Counted from the stretch's first letter, positions 1 through 8,760 are shown. The stretch is DNA of 64,000 nucleotides from Legionella sp. PC997 (GCF_014109825.1 NZ_CP059576.1:1452001-1516000); one strand, 5' to 3'. Translations and numbers: made by a program. Notes: generated by a model from the letters alone, not told the origin.

Positions 1-420
1 GAGTAATGCAACTCTTTGCTCAAAAACAGCAATACAATCCATCAGTCCCGCTGGATAAGGAAATTCCGGAGCTAATCGATATCCCACAGAAAGGACTACA
101 ACTTGACAGGTAACCGCAATTCGTCGACAAAGTGCATCATGGGTATCTAGACTTCCTGATAAATGTCCACCACCATGGAAATAAATAATTAAGGATAATT
201 TTTTTTGGGGGGCGGGATGATAAATTCGTGTGGGTATCTCAAGATCAGCAACCCGTAATACAGGATTGCTCACTAGAGGTACGTATACTTTGGGTAGAGC
301 AAAAGCCTCAGCTGTTTTTTCAGCAAGGTCACGTACTTCCTCCGGAATAAGGACAGCTTGCTTTGTATTGGTCAAATCCAAGAAGTTTTGTAATGATTGT
401 GGTATATGACCCTGTCCCAT
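1..420 (-). CDS. alpha/beta hydrolase (HSL/esterase family), 3' end cut by the window edge
   Basis: This is a partial gene: 140 codons are visible, reading leftwards from an ATG at 418-420, and the frame is still open at base 1. The start has a strong SD (GGAGG, five bases before ATG). The translation contains IIYFHGGGHLSGSLDTHD around residues 78-95; HGGG is the oxyanion-hole motif of the hormone-sensitive-lipase branch of alpha/beta hydrolases. GYRLAPEFPYPAG follows, which is the usual next conserved block. The GDSAG nucleophile elbow and the Asp/His residues would lie beyond the edge, so activity cannot be judged. Likely a carboxylesterase acting on short acyl esters. It begins 35 bases after the MFS transporter gene on the same strand, so the two are probably co-transcribed. 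No signal peptide is seen. Confidence 0.85.
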   Translation of the reverse strand, partial: MGQGHIPQSLQNFLDLTNTKQAVLIPEEVRDLAEKTAEAFALPKVYVPLVSNPVLRVADLEIPTRIYHPAPQKKLSLIIYFHGGGHLSGSLDTHDALCRRIAVTCQVVVLSVGYRLAPEFPYPAGLMDCIAVFEQRVALL

Positions 421-455
421 TGCTGCCTCCCTCTGTAGAACTATAGTGTCGATGG

Positions 456-1673
456 TTAATCTGAATCTCCTGATAACAGCAACGTATTATTTATCCTTAA
501 AGCCTTTATCAGCAAGAGTCCAACAACCAGGAGCCAAATAATACCTAAAATAATAATAAAACTTAATAAAGGATTTACCATTAGATAGCCCATAACTATG
601 ACACCCAGTGTTGCAAAACACATGTTAACAAAACTCATCATTGCTGCAGCGCTGGCTTTGTCACTCAGTGCATTTGAAGCAACAAATGACCCACCTGAAA
701 ATAAGAAACTGCTAAATAAATAAAGACTTCCTGTGATTAGGAAGAACCACAATGAAGATTGGCTTTCTATGTGCCACATCATCAATAAATTAAATATACC
801 TAGAGCAACTCCTAAAAAGCCAATGGCAATGAGTCGATTTGCTGAGAAACGAGCCAGTAATTGTTTGGCTAATAATCCTCCACAGAGCATGCCAATGATG
901 TTGAGAATATTCCAATAGCCATACTCTGCTGCTGAGAGTTTCAATATTTCTTCAGCTATTTGAGGACCTGCAGCAGAAAAACAATACGAAATTGCAGAGC
1001 AACAACCTACTACTAATGAAAAAATTACTAATTTAGCAGAAGTCAATGCAGCATAGTAATCACGGATAATGGCCAAGACGTGTATTGATTTGGGATGAGT
1101 TAAGGTTTCACTAAACACGCACGTTCCCCAGAGCATAATTACGCCATGTACCAGTAATATCCAAAAACATCCTTGCCAATTGAGGTATTCTGTAATTAAT
1201 CCACCAAGTACCACAGCGATTCCGATGCCAAGAGCAAAAGACAATACAGAATAGGCCATAGCAGTTTTTCTTTGAGTTTCGGGTAACCATTCATTGATTA
1301 ACATGAAGGTACAGGCAAGTCCGCTTGCCGCACCTAAAGCCGTTATTAGCCTTCCCCCGATTAGTAACCAATAACTTCCTTGTAATAAAGCGAACAAACA
1401 AATGAGAATGCCAACTAAATTAATCACCAGTCCTGTACGTAGGGCTTTTAAGCGTCCATAGCGATTCGCAAGAGGTGCATAGACCAATTGTCCTACTACA
1501 TACCCAATTAAAAAAGCAGAAACTATCCATTCGATAATACCCGGACCTAGAGCATATTCAGATTGAATTTTTGGAAGAGCAGGGGTAATAATCGCTGCTG
1601 AAACTGAAGCGATGGAAATGTAGTTGAGCAACCAAAACAGATTAAATGAAGATGGTTTTCCAGGTGCGCTCAT
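456..1673 (-). CDS. MFS transporter, drug:H+ antiporter (Bcr/CflA-like)
   Basis: A 405-residue, very hydrophobic protein with about 12 predicted membrane spans, the normal length for a 12-TM major facilitator. Near residues 65-80 it has the loop 2-3 signature LANRYGRLKALRTG, matching the MFS motif GxLaDrxGrrxxl. The N-terminal half resembles Bcr/CflA and other DHA1 multidrug exporters. The substrate cannot be told from sequence; proton-coupled efflux across the inner membrane is the family role. The ATG has an AGGA SD five bases upstream. The downstream hydrolase gene starts 35 bases after the stop, suggesting an exporter-esterase operon. Confidence 0.85.
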   Translation of the reverse strand: MSAPGKPSSFNLFWLLNYISIASVSAAIITPALPKIQSEYALGPGIIEWIVSAFLIGYVVGQLVYAPLANRYGRLKALRTGLVINLVGILICLFALLQGSYWLLIGGRLITALGAASGLACTFMLINEWLPETQRKTAMAYSVLSFALGIGIAVVLGGLITEYLNWQGCFWILLVHGVIMLWGTCVFSETLTHPKSIHVLAIIRDYYAALTSAKLVIFSLVVGCCSAISYCFSAAGPQIAEEILKLSAAEYGYWNILNIIGMLCGGLLAKQLLARFSANRLIAIGFLGVALGIFNLLMMWHIESQSSLWFFLITGSLYLFSSFLFSGGSFVASNALSDKASAAAMMSFVNMCFATLGVIVMGYLMVNPLLSFIIILGIIWLLVVGLLLIKALRINNTLLLSGDSD

Positions 1674-1804
1674 GATTGTCCTTAATGAAACTTAAAAATA
1701 AAGGGGTTCCATTGTAAGTTCTTCTTTACCTTAGTCAACATATTCTTTTACTGTGTGAACGCATTATGACCCATAGTTGAGATATTCCAGAATCTGATCG
1801 GAGC

Positions 1805-1999
1805 TTATTCTATAGGGGCTTTGCGAAATGTTCTCACGGTTTTGTTTGTAGCATTATCGATAATTTCACCGCGGATATCATCAAAGTGTCCATTAACTTG
1901 AATCAACATCCATGTGTACAGCTGATCAAGATCATCTCCTGTTTGGGTCGCAATCCTAGCTTCTTTACAGTAAACATTTGCAGTAAATTGCTTGCTCAT
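1805..1999 (-). CDS. small conserved hypothetical protein, 64 aa
   Basis: A short soluble protein with one cysteine (YCKEARIATQTGDDLDQLYTW) and a basic C-terminus. It has no signal peptide or membrane segment and I recognise no domain. It starts at an ATG preceded by AAGGAT at about nine bases and has its own intergenic regions on both sides. It is divergent from the membrane-protein gene that starts at 2123. The codon use and clean SD support a real gene. Function unknown. Confidence 0.6.
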   Translation of the reverse strand: MSKQFTANVYCKEARIATQTGDDLDQLYTWMLIQVNGHFDDIRGEIIDNATNKTVRTFRKAPIE

Positions 2000-2083
2000 T
2001 TTAAAGAATCCTTTGATCCAAACATATATATAAGTTTAGCTATTTTTGTCTGATTCACCACGTTATAAAGGTGGATATTCTAC

Positions 2084-2089
2084 TATAAT
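2084..2089 (+). promoter_or_regulatory. putative -10 element for the 127-aa membrane protein gene
   Basis: A perfect TATAAT lies 34 bases before the ATG at 2123, in the divergent intergenic region. No good -35 hexamer is seen 16-18 bases upstream, where a small CACC/GGTG inverted repeat (about 2057-2074) sits instead. Inferred promoter. Confidence 0.45.
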
Positions 2090-2122
2090 TTAAATAGGAG
2101 AGTTTTATATCAGGAGATTGTT

Positions 2123-2506
2123 ATGGGTACCAATTTTTTAGCAGCAGTGCTAGGTTGGTATCTGGTAATTGTGAGCTTGCTTTTACTTGTACGACGTGAA
2201 ATTGTAGTTACCGCGATGAGGGAATTAATGGGGCAACGAGCGGTCATGTTGGTTGTTGGCATAATAACATTAATAATTGGATTATTAATGGTTCTGAGTC
2301 ATAACGTATGGGTATTAGGTTGGCCTGTTATTGTAACCGTCTTTGCGTGGTTAATACTGATTGGCGGCTTATTTAGGCTCTATTTTCCAGATACCGTATA
2401 TAAAGTTTGGAATAAAATGATAACTAAGACGGAACTATTCATTATAAGTGGGGTAATTACATTACTCATCGGTCTATTCTTACTATACAAAGTGTATTTC
2501 GGTTGA
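2123..2506 (+). CDS. small integral membrane protein, four TM segments
   Basis: A 127-residue, highly hydrophobic protein. Four likely membrane helices can be read at about residues 6-22, 41-59, 65-86 and 104-125, separated by short charged loops such as RREIVVTAMRELMGQR. No catalytic motif is visible. The arrangement is loosely like the HdeD/DUF308 class of small membrane proteins, but I cannot assign it. SD AGGAGA precedes the ATG by six bases. The gene stands alone, with its own putative promoter and a strong terminator, so it is monocistronic. Confidence 0.7.
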   Translation: MGTNFLAAVLGWYLVIVSLLLLVRREIVVTAMRELMGQRAVMLVVGIITLIIGLLMVLSHNVWVLGWPVIVTVFAWLILIGGLFRLYFPDTVYKVWNKMITKTELFIISGVITLLIGLFLLYKVYFG

Positions 2507-2516
2507 TGAAATGTAT

Positions 2517-2545
2517 AAACTGGGGAGCATCCCCAGTTTTATTTT
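2517..2545 (+). terminator. rho-independent terminator of the four-TM protein gene
   Basis: A perfect 10-bp stem, AAACTGGGGA / TCCCCAGTTT, with a GCA loop is followed by TATTTTG. It begins 10 bases after the stop codon at 2506. Confidence 0.85.
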
Positions 2546-2604
2546 GTATGCCACTCATTAGAGGTATTAGCAATTCACTTAGTGCACGGCTATCAAAGAA
2601 TTCA

Positions 2605-4668
2605 CTAATAAATCAATGATGTGCTTGATTCTGATTCGGAAGTATACTCGCTATAAAAATCGCTCACGTCTTCAAAAAGCTCTTTTAATTCTTCTACATC
2701 ATATATTCCTCTTTGAGCTTGTTTGTTTAACTCACTGTATGTTTCAATGAAATCTTCCATTTTGTTCTGTATTTGGGAGTCGCTCAAGTCGTCATTTTTT
2801 TTGATTTCGATAATAAAGTCATCGAATTTAGTTTTAATTTCTTCATACTCCTCTTTGCTTCCTAACAGTTTCACTTTGGGTTCTGATTTATTAAGGGATA
2901 GATACAATAAATAAAGTGCTAGAAAGCCAATGGGAACTAAAATAATCATCCCTAGATACATCCCTGTAAGATCGGTACGGGGTGAGTCATTTTGCACCTT
3001 ACATACAGTCATATCTTGATCAGTACAGGCTGATGCAATCGCAGGTGGTTGTTCAATGGGAAGACGGCATGTTGGTGGTTCATAGCTCAAATGAGGAGAG
3101 CAATGGTCTATAGCTTGCTTGTTATTTGACTCAAAAAAGGAGGAGTGCAGTTTAGGCTGGTAATGAGGTTTTTGCTGCGCTCTGGGCTCGGGTATTAACT
3201 GTAGTTTTTCAGGTTCTTTAGGGGGCTGCAATCCTTTAATGGAGTATTGGAATGAAATCCAACGATGCATAGAATCCATTAATGCATTTAATTCCTGAGC
3301 TTGTCCAGCTAATGTTACGAAATCAGTATCTTTCAATTTAGGACCATTTAAATGAGCAATAACATAATTGACCTGTTGTTTTAATACTTGATTCGTTTTC
3401 GAAAGATCACTTGTTGTGGAGGGAAATTGTGCCAGAGTATCTTGATTTGTGATAAAGGTATTCAATTTTGATTGTTCAGAAGTTATCCATTTTTTAATTA
3501 AAGATAAATTTTGTTCCTCCTGAATCGCTTTATGATACGCATTGGTATTGGCGTGGATAATTGCTTCAATATGAACGGAAGATTCATCAATAAAGGAGTC
3601 AATTTGTTTCAGTAGTGAAGATAATTGTTCCTTAAATTGAAGAACGGTAAACACCTCACCTGCTTGCCCCAAAAGATCCATTGTCTGAGTAATGACTTTT
3701 TGAAACTGGTCGAGTTCATTTAAATCAGTTATGGCTTGAGCATAATTTTCTAATACATTATCTTGCATATTTACTAATTGAAAATCCGGGCAGTTTTTAA
3801 GTTGTTTCGCTGTCAACTGCAATGTAGAAATAGGACTGTCTACGACCGCAGTTGAACTTTTCCCGCATTCTTTTACTGCTTGAGTAGGATAGGCTTTTAA
3901 ATCAGCAGGTTTATCGATTGCAAAGGTATAGGGATGAGGATTAACCTGATTTGCATTCAGAGCAAAGTGCAAAACGCGGTTACGTTCAGTGGATAGTTGT
4001 TCAATTGTTTTGGATACGTCACCTAGGCGATCTCTTAATAGTTGCGATTCAATCTTGTGGGCTAAAAGGGGATGAATTTCATCGTCAATTGTACTGCGAA
4101 AATTAGCTAAAAATAATCGATCTGAACCTACAAAAGGAGATATATTTTTTTCAATAGTACGTACATAACGAGTGACTAATTCTAATTGTTCGCTTGTTTG
4201 CTTGATATTGGGATTTTGACTTATTCCTTTCAGTATATGATTAAGATCCAATAAGAAAAAATTCATAGGCTGATTTAAATGATCTTGACGTAAGTTCTGA
4301 TTTCTTAACAATAAATAATCACCAATTTTTTGCATTAGTTGATATAAGGCAGTCCATTGCAAACGTTGACTATCGATGGGTTGGACATGAAAATCATCCC
4401 GAGTTAAAGCATGACGTGTTTTGAATGCATTAGAGTAAAACCAAGAACGCTCATAAACGTTAATTAAAGCTTGGGAATCATCTGCAAACCAAGAACTGGG
4501 GTTGGCTAAATAATCCGGATGAATTCCTGAGTTGGCACGTGTTTTAAGAATCCATTCTCTTTGCGCTAATTCTTCCTCTGTATAACATGACTCCGAATGA
4601 AGCCAAAAACGAGAATGCTGGGGTTGGGGTTGATATGAGGTGTAATACTCCTTTTTTTCCTTTGCCAT
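2605..4668 (-). CDS. large membrane-anchored protein of unknown function, candidate Dot/Icm effector
   Basis: 687 residues from the ATG at 4668, which has SD AAGGAG eight bases upstream; a longer frame reaches 4782 but has no SD. The N-terminal 560 residues are hydrophilic, Gln/Lys/Glu-rich and helical, with long coiled-coil-like stretches. One membrane span follows (MYLGMIILVPIGFLALYLLY, about residues 570-590). The last 97 residues are very acidic and end in SESESSTSLIY. There is no signal peptide. Glu-rich 'E-block' tails with small polar terminal residues are typical of Dot/Icm substrates, and single-span effectors often sit in the vacuole membrane; both are inferences here. No known domain recognised. 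A perfect palindrome lies in its leader (4691-4708). It diverges from yajQ. Confidence 0.7.
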   Translation of the reverse strand: MAKEKKEYYTSYQPQPQHSRFWLHSESCYTEEELAQREWILKTRANSGIHPDYLANPSSWFADDSQALINVYERSWFYSNAFKTRHALTRDDFHVQPIDSQRLQWTALYQLMQKIGDYLLLRNQNLRQDHLNQPMNFFLLDLNHILKGISQNPNIKQTSEQLELVTRYVRTIEKNISPFVGSDRLFLANFRSTIDDEIHPLLAHKIESQLLRDRLGDVSKTIEQLSTERNRVLHFALNANQVNPHPYTFAIDKPADLKAYPTQAVKECGKSSTAVVDSPISTLQLTAKQLKNCPDFQLVNMQDNVLENYAQAITDLNELDQFQKVITQTMDLLGQAGEVFTVLQFKEQLSSLLKQIDSFIDESSVHIEAIIHANTNAYHKAIQEEQNLSLIKKWITSEQSKLNTFITNQDTLAQFPSTTSDLSKTNQVLKQQVNYVIAHLNGPKLKDTDFVTLAGQAQELNALMDSMHRWISFQYSIKGLQPPKEPEKLQLIPEPRAQQKPHYQPKLHSSFFESNNKQAIDHCSPHLSYEPPTCRLPIEQPPAIASACTDQDMTVCKVQNDSPRTDLTGMYLGMIILVPIGFLALYLLYLSLNKSEPKVKLLGSKEEYEEIKTKFDDFIIEIKKNDDLSDSQIQNKMEDFIETYSELNKQAQRGIYDVEELKELFEDVSDFYSEYTSESESSTSLIY

Positions 4669-4690
4669 ACTTCTCACTCCTTGAGATTCG

Positions 4691-4708
4691 AATAACCCGA
4701 GGGTTATT
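4691..4708. promoter_or_regulatory. perfect 18-bp palindrome in the leader of the 687-aa protein gene
   Basis: AATAACCC-GA-GGGTTATT is a perfect inverted repeat with 8-bp arms, ending 22 bases before the chosen start codon at 4668. It could be a repressor operator or a small leader hairpin. No protein can be named from the sequence. Confidence 0.4.
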
Positions 4709-4859
4709 GTACGGTTGGTAACTAAATAGAATATTTTTGAGCCAATTAATTTGATAACACTCTTTAAGTGAATATGCAACAATAAGAATTGAGAATTGGA
4801 ATGTGGTGCAACATTCTGTTTTTTGTTAAATTATATTTTTTAATTTGAATGAGTAGCTT

Positions 4860-5345
4860 ATGCCTTCTTTTGATATTGTCTCTGAAACAAACATGGTTGA
4901 ATTACGTAACGCTGTTGATAATGCTTTGCGTGAAATGGGGACTCGCTTCGATTTTCGCGGAGTGGACTCAAGCATAGAGCTTAAAGAACTCACGGTAACC
5001 TTACGCGCTGAATCAGACTTTCAAGTCAGACAATTAGAGGATTTATTCCGTAATCATTGCAGTAAACGCAATCTTGATGCTTCGGGAGTAGATATGGAAG
5101 ATGAGCCCGTACACAGCGGAAAATTTTATTCTTTAAATATGACTTTCAAGCAAGGAATCGACCAGCCTACAGCTAAAGATATAGTGAAATGTATCAAAGA
5201 TTCCAAAATTAAGGTGCAAGCATCAATTCAGGGAGACAAAATTCGGGTTTCAGGAAAAAAGCGAGATGAGCTGCAAGAAACCATTGCGCTCCTGAAGAAA
5301 TCAAATATTAAATTGCCCTTGCAGTATGAGAATTTTCGAGATTAG
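4860..5345 (+). CDS. yajQ: YajQ-family cyclic-di-GMP-binding protein
   Basis: 161 residues, the family's normal length, with the conserved start MPSFDIVSETNMVELRNAVD and the block RFDFRGVDSSIE. The C-terminus KKSNIKLPLQYENFRD is diagnostic. YajQ proteins are cytosolic, made of two ferredoxin-like halves, and bind nucleotides; homologues in Xanthomonas and Pseudomonas bind cyclic-di-GMP and act with transcription factors. It is a single gene, divergent from the 687-aa candidate effector and followed by its own terminator. Legionella uses many cyclic-di-GMP proteins, so a signalling role is plausible but not shown. Confidence 0.93.
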   Translation: MPSFDIVSETNMVELRNAVDNALREMGTRFDFRGVDSSIELKELTVTLRAESDFQVRQLEDLFRNHCSKRNLDASGVDMEDEPVHSGKFYSLNMTFKQGIDQPTAKDIVKCIKDSKIKVQASIQGDKIRVSGKKRDELQETIALLKKSNIKLPLQYENFRD

Positions 5346-5374
5346 TTTTAAATATTGTTTGGCAAGCTGCAATA

Positions 5375-5413
5375 GGAACTCCATGACATAAATTGTTGTT
5401 GGAGTTTCTTTTA
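5375..5413 (+). terminator. terminator downstream of yajQ
   Basis: A stem of GGAACTCCA with TGGAGTTTC (one G.T pair), loop of 16 bases, followed by TTTTAC. It lies 29 bases after the yajQ stop. Confidence 0.65.
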
Positions 5414-5500
5414 CTTACTGCGATTCTATTTTTTTGGTAAAAAATATACCCCGGACACAGAGTTTAAAAAATTGTTTCCTTTGCATAATGAAGATAGATA

Positions 5501-6490
5501 CTAGAGGTCCAGTAAAGATCTTTTATTATTTGCAAGCAACTTCAACATCATCATTCCATCATGTACCATTTCATTATTAGATCGTAAATAACAGGTCATA
5601 ATCCAGGACATCCATTTCGCCGCTGAAAAGTGGATATCGCTTTCTTTAATTGTCAAAGGCAAAGCATAAGCATCTCGAAACAGCTTTAATTCATGGTTAT
5701 TTAATACATATTCCTCATTATCTTTTTTAAGGGTCCAACTGGTAATAGTATCAATAAAATCAATTTCAGCTCGCATGGTAGATAAATCTTCCCAATCAAT
5801 AATGAAAAACTCATCCTTACGATTCCAAATAACATTCTTAGGTTTTATATCTGCATGGGCAATCACTAAGTTACTCTTATTATTAACATCCCAGAGGGCT
5901 TGAGCGGTCACTTCGTTGGATATTTGATCAAGAAAATTATTTAAAGCGTTATCTTGAAGAGGAGCAGCTAATTGCTTTACTAAACTTATTCCCTGATTGT
6001 TTAGAAAAAATTGCCAGGATTGGACAAGAAGATCAATTCTTATAGAAAAAAAACTAGTATCATAATGACTTAAGTCTGTTTGATGGACTAACCTTAATAT
6101 TCGGGCAATATCCTGTTTCTGAGCTGGAGTAATAGCCGAGATATCCCGAGATTCTCCAGGGATATAATCCATAATATAAAACAGTATATTATCCATTTCC
6201 TGTACAAAGAAATTATTAAAACGGATTAAGTGGGGTGCAGGTATAATTTGAGTCAAATCATTAATACACCCCATTTGAAACTCCATAAAACGAAGAAATT
6301 TTTGGGTATTTAACTGATAAAGAGTTTCCAACTCCTTTTTATTAAATACTTTAATGGTTATTTCGCGCGTTCCCACTTTCGCAAAATATAAGGAGCTTTG
6401 TAGATTTTGCGAGATTTGGGTTAGTGAGGGGTTATCAAAGTCATTTTGTATTAAAAAATTGGTAATCGATGATACTGTTGAATCGTTCAT
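5501..6490 (-). CDS. APH/choline-kinase-like phosphotransferase
   Basis: 329 residues from the ATG at 6490, with SD GGAGG seven bases upstream; a longer frame to 6541 lacks an SD. The catalytic loop reads IAHADIKPKNVIWN (HxDxxxxN, usual Asp and Asn present), followed by IIDWED, the metal-binding Asp motif of the aminoglycoside-phosphotransferase/choline-kinase superfamily. A hinge-like MDYIPGES precedes it. These enzymes phosphorylate small alcohols or sugars, or occasionally proteins; the substrate cannot be predicted. No signal peptide or TM. It stands alone, just downstream of a decayed HAD phosphatase. It could be a metabolic kinase or an exported one; the wording 'HAD' in place of the common 'HGD' is slightly unusual. 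Confidence 0.75.
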   Translation of the reverse strand: MNDSTVSSITNFLIQNDFDNPSLTQISQNLQSSLYFAKVGTREITIKVFNKKELETLYQLNTQKFLRFMEFQMGCINDLTQIIPAPHLIRFNNFFVQEMDNILFYIMDYIPGESRDISAITPAQKQDIARILRLVHQTDLSHYDTSFFSIRIDLLVQSWQFFLNNQGISLVKQLAAPLQDNALNNFLDQISNEVTAQALWDVNNKSNLVIAHADIKPKNVIWNRKDEFFIIDWEDLSTMRAEIDFIDTITSWTLKKDNEEYVLNNHELKLFRDAYALPLTIKESDIHFSAAKWMSWIMTCYLRSNNEMVHDGMMMLKLLANNKRSLLDL

Positions 6491-6551
6491 AGAGATCCCT
6501 CCGCATTTTATTGCTGCTTCTGTTTCTTTTATTGGAAACATTTATAAAAAG

Positions 6552-7007
6552 CATAGTCTGCATAATTAAGCAAAGCTAAGTCGCTCGGGCTATCCCCATA
6601 TGCATATAAAATATAACTATCCCTGGTGCTGTATCTTTTCTTAATTTTCCAGCTTATAATTTCCAAGACAGTACTCTTTTTTCATGCGACCAGTACATTA
6701 ACTCTGTGCGCATCAACTGATCGAACTGATAATGATCAGCAAAATGTTTGAGATAAATGTCCCAAGCGCCACTCACAAGAATACAAGTATGTCCTAGTGG
6801 TTAATGAAAATCTAAGCGATGTTCTTTACGTAATTTCTTAATCAAGACTTGATTGAAGAAAATTAAAGCCTCTTCATTTAAGAAATCCATATCCTTTTCA
6901 TTGAGAACAAACTGATCTAACTCCGTGTGCCAAGTCACACTATCCGCCTTAATTTGTGACTGAAATGCGGAATAAATTATACCTCGTAACATTCTAGACA
7001 TAATCAT
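6552..7007 (-). pseudogene. decayed HAD-IB family phosphatase
   Basis: Three reading-frame pieces on the minus strand together spell the C-terminal two thirds of a HAD-IB (PgpC/YfhB-like) phosphatase. The first piece (7007 to 6801, stop TAA) ends in a block matching the cap-to-core linker. In the same frame after that stop comes GHTCILVSGAWDIYLKHF (motif II region), then another stop at 6654-6656. In a shifted frame comes YAYGDSPSDLALLNYADYAF (motif III, about 6553-6612). The N-terminal DxDGT motif is missing. In-frame stops, frameshifts and the missing catalytic motif mean it cannot make an active enzyme. The family normally dephosphorylates phospholipid or sugar phosphates. The leftmost piece reads as a 68-aa frame and could be mistaken for a gene. 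Confidence 0.75.
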
Positions 7008-7160
7008 GAAGAAACCTTACCGATTATCGTATGAAACGTGAGACATATTTTTCTAGTATAGTACTGTATAATTCATCAATTTGATTCGTGAGTAAGAATT
7101 GGAGCTAGCGTTATTTATTTCGTCTTAAAGTTTTATGAACGAACAGCGTGTTGGCGTCTC

Positions 7161-7197
7161 GCTCTATCATAAGATAGGGTGTATCTATCGATAGAGC
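7161..7197. repeat. nested inverted repeat in the bepA 3' intergenic region
   Basis: Outer arms GCTCTATC (7161-7168) and GATAGAGC (7190-7197) enclose an inner AGATA/TATCT hairpin. Flanks at about 7145-7160 and 7198-7213 are also roughly complementary (GCGTGTTGGCGT versus ACGCTACGCTCA). It lies 35 bases past the bepA stop and may serve as a transcription-end hairpin, or be a remnant of a mobile palindrome. Confidence 0.5.
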
Positions 7198-7231
7198 ATG
7201 AGCGTAGCGTGTACGAAAAAAGCTCTCTTGA

Positions 7232-8617
7232 TTAGTTCATAATTTCATCAATTTTGGCAGAGATTCTTGCTGATAAATAAGGATCTTTTTTTGCCAGGCT
7301 TTGGGCAACCTTTAGTTGAGCTACCGCAGCTCTTTTTTGTCCTTCAAGTAGTAGGCATTGGGCTTGAGTAAAATAAGCATAATCTTTTTGATGTGATTGC
7401 GCTTGGGCTCGAGCTAACTCGCGACACAAAGGTAGATCATGTTTATATTTTCTACTTCCTTTAAGTAAAATACTGGTAGCTTTCTCATTTTGATTCGCAG
7501 CCAACAAACCTTGGGCATACGCCATAAGAGCGGCGTAATTATCAGGGTAATTTTTTTGTATTTCTTCTAATCGGGAGAGGGCTGCTTTATGTTGGGACAT
7601 TCCTGTTTCAGCTTGTGCCATAGCAATTTGAAAATAGAGATTATTATTTTCTGTCAATAAAGGAGTTAAGACAGTGGCTGCTTTTGCATAATTGTTATTA
7701 TTGATTAAAGTAAGGGCATGACCATATTGGCAGGCATAAGCAGGGGTTTTTTTGTTGCATTGATGCTCATAATAATCAAATAGCGTTTTAGGATCTTGAG
7801 CGACTGATGTGCGGATTAATTCTTTAACCAAAGGATATTCCGGAGAATCTACATGGTGTTTGTGTGAAGATTGCGCGATACGGTTTTCTGCTTCTGCTAC
7901 CCTGTCTCCATCCAGAGGGTGAGTACGTAGAATAGCAGGTACGTTTGCCGTATAGTAATACCGCGAATTTTCCTGCATTTTTTTAAAAAAAGCCGCCATC
8001 CCTTGGGGGTTGTATCCTGCTTTAGTCAACATATCAATCCCAATCCTATCCGCCTCTTTTTCTTTGGATCGTGTAAAATTGATATTGTCTTGTGAGAATC
8101 CTGTTAAAGCACCCATCATTCCAGCCATTCCCACTGTGGGATTAATTACTCCTAGAGCAGCAGATGCCAATATGGATGCAAGCATCGGAACGCGCATTTG
8201 TTTTTGATGTTCGATCATCCTGTAGAGATGGTGCAACCGTACGTGTGCAATTTCATGGGCCATGACTCCCGCCAGCTCACTTTCAGTACTCGTTGTTAAA
8301 ATAAGTTGCGAGTTAATACCTATATGTCCCCCTGGACCGGCAAACGCATTGATTTCATTCGATTTTACTATAAAAAAATCAGGTGTTTTAATATGCCCTG
8401 CATGCGCTAGGCTTTTTCCGATGCGATTAATATATTGGCTTGCTAATGGATTTCGCTCCACGCTTTCTGATTGATTAATTTGCTGTACGAATTCTTTTTC
8501 TAACTGTTCCAGTTCGCTGGTGGAGTAAGGAGACAGACCCTCGGCAAAAGAGGGTCGGACAAGAAAACTCGCTAACAGTATCCAAAAAATGTTTTTCTTA
8601 ATGTTCAATTTAATCAT
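7232..8617 (-). CDS. bepA: BepA-like periplasmic M48 metalloprotease with TPR domain
   Basis: 461 residues from the ATG at 8617 (an in-frame TTG at 8629 is less likely). A signal peptide ends near SFA-EG. The zinc site HEIAHVRLHH lies at about residues 121-130, with the third ligand in EKEADRIG near residue 190. The C-terminal half carries four or five TPR-type helical pairs. This layout (M48 core, active-site lid, TPR) is that of BepA/YfgC, which in E. coli helps assemble or degrade the LPS-transport protein LptD and interacts with the BAM complex. Length agrees with the family. It is divergent from ribD and has no visible operon partner. Confidence 0.88.
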   Translation of the reverse strand: MIKLNIKKNIFWILLASFLVRPSFAEGLSPYSTSELEQLEKEFVQQINQSESVERNPLASQYINRIGKSLAHAGHIKTPDFFIVKSNEINAFAGPGGHIGINSQLILTTSTESELAGVMAHEIAHVRLHHLYRMIEHQKQMRVPMLASILASAALGVINPTVGMAGMMGALTGFSQDNINFTRSKEKEADRIGIDMLTKAGYNPQGMAAFFKKMQENSRYYYTANVPAILRTHPLDGDRVAEAENRIAQSSHKHHVDSPEYPLVKELIRTSVAQDPKTLFDYYEHQCNKKTPAYACQYGHALTLINNNNYAKAATVLTPLLTENNNLYFQIAMAQAETGMSQHKAALSRLEEIQKNYPDNYAALMAYAQGLLAANQNEKATSILLKGSRKYKHDLPLCRELARAQAQSHQKDYAYFTQAQCLLLEGQKRAAVAQLKVAQSLAKKDPYLSARISAKIDEIMN

Positions 8618-8760
8618 TAGGCTACTCAAAAATTGAATAATTTGTTATCATTCACGCATCGTAACTACTCATCCTTTCTCGTAATCCCGCGGTTTGTCCT
8701 TGGGATCACGTCTATTTAGCGTTGAGCAGCTACCATGCATCATAGAAAGGTACTTAAATA

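Noticed and set aside
733..918. 61-aa open frame on the plus strand
   Set aside because: It lies wholly opposite the MFS transporter gene and has no SD. Many similar antisense frames across the window (e.g. 10088-10504, 12224-12535, 41898-42152, 61663-62091) are rejected for the same reason.
456..1673. MFS transporter as an amino-acid (Pht) importer
   Set aside because: The N-terminal half looks like a drug exporter of the Bcr/CflA class and no feature ties it to the Pht group.
6801..7007. 68-aa open frame as a separate gene
   Set aside because: It aligns with the cap-to-core part of HAD-IB phosphatases and continues in frame past its stop into the motif II segment, so it is treated as part of the pseudogene.
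8640..8760. FMN riboswitch before ribD
   Set aside because: The 143-bp gap between bepA and ribD is too short and lacks the conserved RFN boxes.
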